NCBI GenBank assembly: GCA_013151015.1 | Contig: JAADJA010000116.1 | Span: forward strand, 1-41,191 | Length of the DNA stretch: 41,191 nucleotides | Origin: Chlorobiota bacterium | GTDB taxonomy: Bacteria; Bacteroidota; Bacteroidia; Bacteroidales; JAADJA01 | Direction of reading: 5' to 3' | In this document: piece after piece, positions 14,802-21,116 of the stretch | How positions within the stretch are numbered: the stretch's first letter is position 1 | Layout: the number at the start of each line of letters is the position of its first letter | Translations under genes and position numbers: made by a program | The notes under the pieces: model-generated | The model's input: only the letters and a program-made list of their open reading frames with translations | Database searches by the model: none | What the model was told of the DNA's origin: nothing

Positions 14802-15812
14802 CTATTTTTTGGAATCCCCTTTACTCCCTTTGGATATTTTTCCTGATCCGCTGCCCGAAATGGATTCGCGCATTTGTGTATCGGCCTGAATATTCTTGAA
14901 TTTATAATAATCCATGATACCAAGGTTTCCATGACGGAATGCATCTGCCATGGCAAGTGGGATTTCCACTTCGGCCTCGATAACCTTAGCACGGGCCTCC
15001 TGGGCCTTGGCTTTCATTTCCTGCTCATAGGCAACGGCCATTGCCCTGCGTTCCTCGGCTTTGGCCTGTGCAATGTTTTTATCGGCATTGGCCTGGTCCA
15101 TTTGCAGGACGGCCCCGATGTTTTTCCCAATGTCGATATCGGCAATATCAATGGAAAGGATTTCAAAAGCCGTCCCTGAATCGAGGCCTTTTTCAAGAAC
15201 CACCCTCGAAATGGAATCGGGGTTTTCGAGTACCGACTTGTGGGAATCAGCCGAACCAATGGACGACACGACCCCTTCACCAACACGGGCAAGGACAGTC
15301 TCTTCACCTGCTCCACCAACCAATTGCTTGATGTTCGCCCTTACCGTCACCCTTGCTTTTGACACCAACTGGATACCATCCTTCGCAACTGCCGTTACGG
15401 GAGGCGTGTCAATCACCTTTGGGTTGACCGACATTTGCACGGCTTCCAACACATCACGACCTGCGAGGTCGATTGCGGTGGCCGTTTTAAAATCAAGCTT
15501 GATATTGGCTTTATCGGCAGAAATAAGTGCGTTTACCACCGCATTAACGTTTCCTCCGGCAAGGTAATGTGCTTCCAGTTCGTCACGGTGCAATTGAAGG
15601 CCTGCTTTGTGCGATGAAATCAAATTCCTGACTATGACTTGTGGCGGCACTTTCCGCCAACGCATAAAAATCAGTTGCAATAGCGAAATCTTAACACCCG
15701 AAAGCAAAGCCGTAAACCACAGCCCCACCGGGATAAAATAAAAAATCACCCAAAGGCCAAATATGGATCCGATCCCAATGGCCACAATCAATAAAACTCC
15801 TGCATTTTCCAT
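14802..15812 (-). CDS. floA: Flotillin-like protein FloA
   Basis: FloA is a membrane-anchored scaffold of functional membrane microdomains, belonging to the UPF0365/SPFH-like group. The 336-residue length is typical. An N-terminal membrane segment (about 5-25) and a second hydrophobic hairpin (about 28-50) are followed by the conserved [17 protein letters not shown]. The SPFH-like body includes [17 protein letters not shown] and [17 protein letters not shown]-like sequence. A long Ala/Glu-rich coiled coil (about 235-290, with [20 protein letters not shown]) leads to a Ser/Gly/Lys-rich tail. It lies 40 bases after nfeD on the same strand; nfeD-floA pairing is the usual arrangement. Confidence 0.95.
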   Translation of the reverse strand: MENAGVLLIVAIGIGSIFGLWVIFYFIPVGLWFTALLSGVKISLLQLIFMRWRKVPPQVIVRNLISSHKAGLQLHRDELEAHYLAGGNVNAVVNALISADKANIKLDFKTATAIDLAGRDVLEAVQMSVNPKVIDTPPVTAVAKDGIQLVSKARVTVRANIKQLVGGAGEETVLARVGEGVVSSIGSADSHKSVLENPDSISRVVLEKGLDSGTAFEILSIDIADIDIGKNIGAVLQMDQANADKNIAQAKAEERRAMAVAYEQEMKAKAQEARAKVIEAEVEIPLAMADAFRHGNLGIMDYYKFKNIQADTQMRESISGSGSGKISKGSKGDSKK

Positions 15813-15852
15813 AATTATAATTTTAACTTGTTAATATTAATTCGTATCATTT

Positions 15853-16317
15853 TTAAATTGGTTCGACCCATATTTTGTTATAGTCAATCTCGGTCACCCG
15901 CACTTTGGTGTTTTCATCCACATACTCCCCATTTGTTTTTACCTCAAAATATTTCCCGTTGATCATTGCTTTCCCCATGGGTGCGAGCCTTGAAATCGCA
16001 TGTCCCATATCGCCGGGTTTTATCGTTGTTTCGTCCACAAGGTTCACCTTCCCGTCAATTTCTGCCTTTAGGGAAGCCTTTTCCCAGGTTTTTGATTTCA
16101 GGGAATAATAGAGTGCGGCCACCGAAAAAACCAGCGTCCCGCCAAGGGTAATAGTCCCGGCCATTGTACCATAAGTGGCATAAGCCTGCCAAACCCCTAC
16201 CGCCACAAGGGCAAAGCCAATTATCCCAGCCACATTTGTCCCTGGCAAAACCAGGATTTCGAGCAAGAGGAAAAGGAATCCAACAATTATCAATACGGCT
16301 ATTATAGTCCAGGTCAT
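15853..16317 (-). CDS. NfeD-family membrane protein
   Basis: This 154-residue protein is a short NfeD (NfeD1b-like). Hydrophobic segments at about 3-25, 28-48 and 52-70 are followed by a soluble C-terminal OB-fold domain (about 85-154). The LVDETTIKPGDMGHAISRLAP segment corresponds to the L-x-P-x-G-x-a strand of NfeD OB domains, and ENTKVRVTEIDYNKIWVEP is the typical family ending. It lacks the N-terminal ClpP-like protease domain of long NfeD proteins. NfeD proteins partner with flotillin/stomatin proteins, which fits the floA gene directly downstream. The ATG at 16317 abuts a tandem repeat tract in the presumed promoter region. Confidence 0.93.
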   Translation of the reverse strand: MTWTIIAVLIIVGFLFLLLEILVLPGTNVAGIIGFALVAVGVWQAYATYGTMAGTITLGGTLVFSVAALYYSLKSKTWEKASLKAEIDGKVNLVDETTIKPGDMGHAISRLAPMGKAMINGKYFEVKTNGEYVDENTKVRVTEIDYNKIWVEPI

Positions 16318-16326
16318 GTTTAGTTT

Positions 16327-16392
16327 GGTTATGCGTTATGGGTTATGCGTTATGGTGCGTTAAGGGTTATGCGTTAAGGGTTAAGCGTATTG
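16327..16392. repeat. 14-base tandem repeat upstream of nfeD
   Basis: Units are GGTTATGCGTTATG (16327-16340), the same again (16341-16354), a truncated GTGCGTTAAG (16355-16364), GGTTATGCGTTAAG (16365-16378) and a decayed GGTTAAGCGTATTG (16379-16392). The tract fills most of the 107-base gap between clpS and nfeD. It shares its core with 12366-12394. Confidence 0.85.
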
Positions 16393-16424
16393 TGTTAAAT
16401 CAGTGTTCCATCTCAATGAGATCC

Positions 16425-16697
16425 CTAATTGATCGAAACGGTTAATTTACGGTTTGTCATTTCCTGTTTTCGGGGCTTCAATTCGGTCAGCGAACCTGTT
16501 TTTACGGCACATTTGCCATTGAAATGAACAACCATCGCACATTGCTCTGCTTGCAATGGATCGTGCTGGCATACTTCAACCAATGTTTCGATAACAAAAT
16601 CAAATGTGTTTACATCATCATTGTACAATATCAACTCCTTTAAGTCTTCCGTTATTTCTTTGGTATCCTGAAATGGACCTGACTTCTCTTTTTGCAT
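16425..16697 (-). CDS. clpS: ATP-dependent Clp protease adaptor ClpS
   Basis: ClpS delivers N-degron substrates to a Clp unfoldase. The 90-residue length is normal. After a flexible N-terminus comes the core: ELILYNDDVNTFDFVIETL (about 21-39), with the N-end-residue binding pocket formed around NDD and the following helix. HDPLQAEQCAMVVHFNGKC then matches the conserved Q-A-E-x-x-x-x-x-V-H-x-x-G pattern. The start is the ATG at 16697. It is divergent from the Nudix gene, and no clpA or clpC gene is nearby. A degenerate TACTTTTA upstream may be its -7 element. Confidence 0.95.
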   Translation of the reverse strand: MQKEKSGPFQDTKEITEDLKELILYNDDVNTFDFVIETLVEVCQHDPLQAEQCAMVVHFNGKCAVKTGSLTELKPRKQEMTNRKLTVSIN

Positions 16698-16759
16698 TTT
16701 AAAACAATTTTAAATTGATTGATAAAAGTAACAATAAATTGTTAAGTTGGCATAAAATC

Positions 16760-16794
16760 TTTAAAAAAATATTTTACCGATTTGTATAACTTTG
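16760..16794 (+). promoter_or_regulatory. Predicted promoter of the Nudix gene
   Basis: TAACTTTG (16787-16794) matches TAnnTTTG exactly, with a degenerate TTTA (16760-16763) 23 bases upstream. The ATG at 16813 follows 18 bases later. A TTG frame opening at 16792 lies inside this element. Confidence 0.45.
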
Positions 16795-16812
16795 CCCCAC
16801 ATATTTTTTGGG

Positions 16813-17463
16813 ATGGAAAACTTTAACAGATTTATTGCAAAACTCAAGAAACAGCTCAGGAAACCATTGCCGGGAAAAGAAGCTCACCTGAAAATGGCTT
16901 CACGGGCAAGGCTGAACGAACTTAAAGGAAAATACGACACTTCATCAGCAAAACAAAGCAGTGTCCTTATCTTGCTCTACCCTTTCAAAGCTTCGGTATT
17001 CACTGTTCTTATGAAACGGAATTCGTATAACGGTGTGCATAGCGGGCAAATCTCTTTTCCGGGGGGCAGTCATGAAAAATCAGATGGCAGTTTTATTGAA
17101 ACCGCATTGAGGGAAGCAAATGAAGAAGTTGGTATCCTGCCAGAAAACGTGAAGATAATTGGTGAATTATCGGATATGTATATTCCGCCCAGTAATTTCA
17201 TGGTGCACCCTATTGTAGGGTTTTCCAAGGAAAAACCTCATCTGATCCCCGATGCCACTGAAGTTGCCCAAATTATCGAGGCCAACTTAACAGCCATTTT
17301 TAACGAAACTGATTTCAAAGAAATGGAACTGGATGTGAGGGGCCATAAAATAAAAACCCCTTGTTACAATGTGAACGGCCATGTGGTTTGGGGCGCAACG
17401 GCAATGATGCTGAGCGAGTTGAATGAAGTGGTACTAAGAATGGACAATAATTGGACAAATTAA
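16813..17463 (+). CDS. Nudix hydrolase, probable CoA pyrophosphatase
   Basis: This 216-residue enzyme probably hydrolyses CoA or its oxidised or acylated forms to phosphopantetheine products and 3',5'-ADP. Residues 76-84, HSGQISFPG, are the CoA-pyrophosphatase signature (G-Q-x-x-F-P-G-G) that precedes the Nudix box. The box itself ends in LREANEEVG (99-107) with the metal-binding Glu residues. The usual first Glu of the box is not in the standard position, which is common in this subfamily. SVLILLYPF near 50-58 is the expected strand before the box. The gene is transcribed alone and divergently from clpS. The closest named relative type is NudL/YeaB, but the substrate is inferred. Confidence 0.88.
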   Translation: MENFNRFIAKLKKQLRKPLPGKEAHLKMASRARLNELKGKYDTSSAKQSSVLILLYPFKASVFTVLMKRNSYNGVHSGQISFPGGSHEKSDGSFIETALREANEEVGILPENVKIIGELSDMYIPPSNFMVHPIVGFSKEKPHLIPDATEVAQIIEANLTAIFNETDFKEMELDVRGHKIKTPCYNVNGHVVWGATAMMLSELNEVVLRMDNNWTN

Positions 17464-17470
17464 ACCCAAA

Positions 17471-17563
17471 GTTCAAAACCCAAAGATCAAAAATCAAATA
17501 AACCTTAAATTTCAAAATACCAAACCCGTTTCAACAATGGGAATATTGGTTTTTGTTTTGAAC
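17471..17563. repeat. Low-complexity gap with a 9-base inverted repeat
   Basis: The 175-base gap after the Nudix gene is rich in short CAAA-type units (CCCAAAGTTCAAAACCCAAA). It contains GTTCAAAAC (17471-17479) and its reverse complement GTTTTGAAC (17555-17563). This looks like decayed intergenic repeat. No function is evident. Confidence 0.35.
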
Positions 17564-17638
17564 CTTGGATATAGTCTTTTGTTATTATAACACAACAAGG
17601 ATTATTGCACCTTAAACAAATTATAGGACAACCAAGTT

Positions 17639-18193
17639 ATGTCAGAAACATTAAGCACCATGAACCCATTGGGCTTTCGGGCCCCGGATTTCAAACTGTT
17701 GGATGTTGTTTCAGAAAAACAACTTTCGCTCAACAAACTATTGTCAAAAAAAGCCACGGTCATCATGTTTATCTGCAACCATTGCCCGTTCGTGAAACAT
17801 GTGAACGCACAATTGGTGAGCATGGCAAACGATTATATCCCAAAAGGGATCTCATTTATCGCCATCAATTCCAATGACGTGGAAAACTATCCTGAAGATT
17901 CGCCTGAAAAAATGAAAGGGCATGCACTTCGGCTTGGGTATCCTTTTCCTTATTTATTTGACGAAACCCAGAATGTGGCAAAAGCTTATGATGCTGCATG
18001 TACACCTGATTTTTATATTTTCGATGGAAATGGGATTTGTGTTTACCGCGGGCAGTTGGACGATTCACGGCCGGGAAACGGGAAACCGGTCACGGGGGCG
18101 GATATGCGTTCCGCATTGGACAACATATTATCGGGAAAGGAAGTGGGCAAGGATCAGAAACCAAGTATTGGTTGCAATATCAAATGGAAATAG
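17639..18193 (+). CDS. Thioredoxin-fold protein (AhpC/TSA-like) with CNHCP motif
   Basis: This 184-residue protein has no signal peptide, so it is probably a cytoplasmic thiol-disulphide or peroxiredoxin-like protein. FRAPDFKLLDV (13-23) is the peroxiredoxin/ResA-like entry strand. VIMFICNHCPFVKHVNAQL (41-59) holds the redox C46-x-x-C49-P motif. SFIAINSNDVENYPEDSPE and YDAACTPDFYIFD supply the cis-Pro loop (TPDFYIFD) and substrate groove. The end of the protein, PSIGCNIKWK, carries another Cys seen in this subfamily. It differs from classical thioredoxin (WCGPC) by having Asn-His between the Cys residues. The gene is monocistronic and converges on gldH. The electron partner is unknown. Confidence 0.88.
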   Translation: MSETLSTMNPLGFRAPDFKLLDVVSEKQLSLNKLLSKKATVIMFICNHCPFVKHVNAQLVSMANDYIPKGISFIAINSNDVENYPEDSPEKMKGHALRLGYPFPYLFDETQNVAKAYDAACTPDFYIFDGNGICVYRGQLDDSRPGNGKPVTGADMRSALDNILSGKEVGKDQKPSIGCNIKWK

Positions 18194-18217
18194 TATTTGC
18201 ACAAAGACCGTAACGAA

Positions 18218-18262
18218 TCAAGGCTTTAATGCTTTATGGGATAAGGGTTCAAGGCTTCAATG
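18218..18262. repeat. Direct repeat in a convergent gap
   Basis: TCAAGGCTTTAATG (18218-18231) and TCAAGGCTTCAATG (18249-18262) differ at one base. A looser tract of AATGATT/CAATG units follows up to the gldH stop. It fills the gap between the thioredoxin-fold gene and gldH. Confidence 0.5.
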
Positions 18263-18285
18263 TGTGAATGATTCAATGATTTAAT

Positions 18286-18765
18286 TCAATCTGCAAACTT
18301 CTCGATACGTATCCCGAAATCCTCCATCCCACCTAATTCATCGGTGCGCATGGCCTGTTCAAACTTGAATTCGTAAGTCCCTTTGCGGGGAAAAAACACA
18401 TTTCGTTTTAACAATATCCGGTTTTCCTTTATCTTTCCATTGCCTTTGCCAAACCATTTCCCATCAGGGGCAGCAAGAAGACATTCCAGCGTATCATGGG
18501 AGTGGTTGCCATCAGGGTATTGCGTATCAAGGAAAAGGAAAATGTTGCTGTACCTGTAATCGGTATTGTGCCTGATATTTATAAGGAAGTTGAAGGCATT
18601 TAAGGTGTCATCAATATCTACGGAAAAAGCAAGCGGTTTGTTCGAAGCCCAGATATGATCGTCAAAAGGGATGTTTTTTTCGTAATATCTGTTGGAATCA
18701 CAAGAGGACAAAAACAATCCCGTTGTGAACATAAAAAGAAACAGAAAAAAATACCTGAAACCCAT
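18286..18765 (-). CDS. gldH: Gliding motility lipoprotein GldH
   Basis: GldH is a lipoprotein required for gliding in Flavobacterium and widespread in Bacteroidota, including non-gliders. From the ATG at 18765 the protein is 159 residues with a lipoprotein signal, MGFRYFFLFLFMFTTGLFLSSC, the lipidated Cys being residue 22. The mature part has YYEKNIPFDDHIWASNKPLAF and later LFLDTQYPDG, both typical of the family, and ends DFGIRIEKFAD. An ATG at 18801 would add 12 residues and overlap ricT by 17 bases; the shorter start gives a better lipoprotein signal. It is the last gene of holB-ricT-gldH. Confidence 0.9.
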   Translation of the reverse strand: MGFRYFFLFLFMFTTGLFLSSCDSNRYYEKNIPFDDHIWASNKPLAFSVDIDDTLNAFNFLINIRHNTDYRYSNIFLFLDTQYPDGNHSHDTLECLLAAPDGKWFGKGNGKIKENRILLKRNVFFPRKGTYEFKFEQAMRTDELGGMEDFGIRIEKFAD

Positions 18766-18784
18766 TTGTTGATTTTCGATTGGA

Positions 18785-19894
18785 TTAAATAAACTCTTCA
18801 TTGAACCTTACAACATCATTTTCAGTCTCGTCCTGATAATCGGCCTGACCGTGGATGTCTGCATAATCTTCCAATTTATTGGGATATTTTCCCTTTTCGT
18901 TCATCCTGATTACCTTTTTCACTTTGTCGAGCGGAATGGCCATCATATTGGAACGGTTCCCTTTATAGGAATACCAGATAATCTGTTTAAAAACATCTGC
19001 TTTTTGATAAACCGCATCGCCCTCTTTGGTTTTCAATACCAGGTTTTTTGAAGGGAAATCCTTCATGGCATCCAGGTACATGTCGTTTTCAAAATTCAGG
19101 CAGCATTTCAACTTGCCACATTGCCCAGCAAGTTTTGACGGGTTAAGGGAAAGCTGTTGCGTGCGTGCCGTATTGGTGGAAACCGAAGTAAAATTTGTAT
19201 GCCAGGTGGAACAGCAAAGTTCGCGGCCACAGGAGCCAACGCCGCCCAATCGACCCGCTTCCTGACGGGCGCCGATTTGTTTCATCTCGATGCGTACCCT
19301 GAACGTCTCGGCAAGGACCTTTATCAGTTCCCTAAAATCGACCCTGTCATCGGCTGTATAATAAAAAATCGCCTTGGTCCCATCGCCCTGAAACTCCACA
19401 TCGTTTATTTTCATTTTCAGGTCGAGATCGTAAGCAATGGTCCTGGACTTGAAAATCGATTCGGTTTCATGTTCTACGGCCGTGACCCATTTCTCGATAT
19501 CGGTATGCCTGGCACGCCGATAAACTTTCTTCATCTGCACCGGTGGCAACCTGAAATTCTTCTTTTTCATTTGCAATATAACGGCCTCTCCTTTCATCGA
19601 AACAATTCCGATATCATGTCCGGGAGAAGACTCCACGGCCACTATATCGCCTTTGTTAATAATTATTTCGGGCGGGACCACAAAAAAATCTTTCCGGTCG
19701 TTCTTAAACCTCACTTCAGCAAAAACAGGTTCGGACGAACCGGGTGCAAGCTCGATATCCTGCAACCAGTCGTAAACACTTAGTTTGGCACAACTGGGCC
19801 GAAACACCTCATCCTGATTATTTTGATTTGGGATACCACAGCATCCACGTGAAAAGAAAGGTGTTTCGTTTATGTTTTGAGAATTATCTTCCAT
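18785..19894 (-). CDS. ricT: PSP1-domain protein, RicT (YaaT) family
   Basis: RicT belongs to the PSP1 C-terminal domain family. In Bacillus it forms an iron-sulphur complex with RicA and RicF that affects RNA processing and development; the Bacteroidota role is not established. The 369-residue protein has the conserved RLGGVGSCGRELCC (215-228) and LAGQCGKLKCCLNFE (255-269). These bring Cys 222, 227, 228, 259, 264 and 265, candidates for cluster binding. Extra Cys 18, 19 and 35 lie near the N-terminus. The ATG at 19894 (MEDNSQNINE) was preferred over a longer non-ATG frame. It lies between holB and gldH; a holB-yaaT linkage also exists in Bacillus subtilis. Confidence 0.92.
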   Translation of the reverse strand: MEDNSQNINETPFFSRGCCGIPNQNNQDEVFRPSCAKLSVYDWLQDIELAPGSSEPVFAEVRFKNDRKDFFVVPPEIIINKGDIVAVESSPGHDIGIVSMKGEAVILQMKKKNFRLPPVQMKKVYRRARHTDIEKWVTAVEHETESIFKSRTIAYDLDLKMKINDVEFQGDGTKAIFYYTADDRVDFRELIKVLAETFRVRIEMKQIGARQEAGRLGGVGSCGRELCCSTWHTNFTSVSTNTARTQQLSLNPSKLAGQCGKLKCCLNFENDMYLDAMKDFPSKNLVLKTKEGDAVYQKADVFKQIIWYSYKGNRSNMMAIPLDKVKKVIRMNEKGKYPNKLEDYADIHGQADYQDETENDVVRFNEEFI

Positions 19895-19968
19895 TGTTAA
19901 ATTTATTTCAATGGCCAAAATTAGCAATTTTTGGCACAAAACCATATCCTGTTTTCAAATGGGAACAA

Positions 19969-21093
19969 CTAACTTTTCAGCAATTTTCCTATCTTTAATG
20001 TCAAATCGAGGAACAAGACCGAAGAATTGGCATTTCGCTCAACATGATAAACCGCATCGTTTAACTCAGTGGAAATTTGCACCAGGTTTTTAGATGTGAT
20101 AAATGGATAAAACTTATTGATGAACTCCATCTCCTTGGAATTAAGACGAACCAGATCATCGGTTTTGTACGACAAAAACATACTTTCGCGTATCATCCTC
20201 AGACTGTAATTCAAAAAAGCTTTTTGCTTTTCGCGGGTGAATTTTGAGAGTTCGCCAACAAATTTTAGCGACTCTTTCATTTTGTACCCAAAACAAAGGC
20301 GCATCCACTCCCTGAACTTTAAAAAATTAAAATCATCGGCATCGGGATTTTTCAGGATTTTTTTGGCCAGTAAGTAATTTCCGGCCACCACCCTCACGGC
20401 GTCATTAACCTGGACCGGATCGTCAAACTCATTGTAAAGCGCATCCGCAAGGCTTTTATCGTCAAGCCGCGGGATTTTTATCAATTGGGTCCTCGATAAA
20501 ACCGTTGCCAGCATTTGGTCGGTATCTTCCGAAACGAGGATGAACAATGTCTTGTCCGGTGGCTCTTCAAGGATTTTCAGGATTTTGGGGGCAGCGGAAT
20601 GAAAAAGTTTTTCCACCATCCAAATGACCATCACCTTATATTCCGATTCATAAGATTTATAACTTAGGGTTTTGATTATCTGGTTACAGTCCCTTGCATT
20701 GATAATTGCCTGTTTTTTTTCGATCCCGATTTTTGCGTACCATTGGGGAAGGTTTATAAAAGCAGATTCTGACAAAACCAGATCACGCCATTGCGCCACA
20801 AAATCAGTGCTTACCGGTTTTTCGATCTTGCCGATTCTTGCAACGGGATAAACAAAATGCAAATCGGGATGAACAAGTTTCGCATATTTTATGCAGGAAG
20901 GGCATTCACCGCACGAATCCGTTTCGGAGCGGTTGCGGCAATTCACATATTGTGCATATGCAATGGCCAGGGCCAGTTTCCCGGAACCTTCGGGGCCCAA
21001 AAACAATTGTGCATGGCTCACACGGTTTTCCTTAACGGATTTCGCAAGCCGTTTTTTAACTGCCCCCTGTCCCGGAATATCTGCAAATCTCAT
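19969..21093 (-). CDS. holB: DNA polymerase III subunit delta-prime
   Basis: Delta-prime is the stator subunit of the clamp loader that places the sliding clamp on DNA. The 374-residue protein shows the AAA+ N-terminal domain with SHAQLFLGPEGSGKL (26-40), which contains the Walker A motif. A zinc module follows with Cys 52, 61, 64 and 67 (CGECPSC). NARDCNQI and IWMVEKLFHSAAPKILKILEEPPDKTLFILVSE are the expected clamp-loader segments, the last including the E-E-P-P sensor region. The SRTQLIKIPRL segment contains the SRC-like motif, here S-R-T. The ATG at 21093 lies 23 bases after the amylase stop on the same strand; no clear independent promoter is visible. Confidence 0.93.
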   Translation of the reverse strand: MRFADIPGQGAVKKRLAKSVKENRVSHAQLFLGPEGSGKLALAIAYAQYVNCRNRSETDSCGECPSCIKYAKLVHPDLHFVYPVARIGKIEKPVSTDFVAQWRDLVLSESAFINLPQWYAKIGIEKKQAIINARDCNQIIKTLSYKSYESEYKVMVIWMVEKLFHSAAPKILKILEEPPDKTLFILVSEDTDQMLATVLSRTQLIKIPRLDDKSLADALYNEFDDPVQVNDAVRVVAGNYLLAKKILKNPDADDFNFLKFREWMRLCFGYKMKESLKFVGELSKFTREKQKAFLNYSLRMIRESMFLSYKTDDLVRLNSKEMEFINKFYPFITSKNLVQISTELNDAVYHVERNANSSVLFLDLTLKIGKLLKS

Positions 21094-21116
21094 TAAAACC
21101 TTGTTTTGCCCAAACC

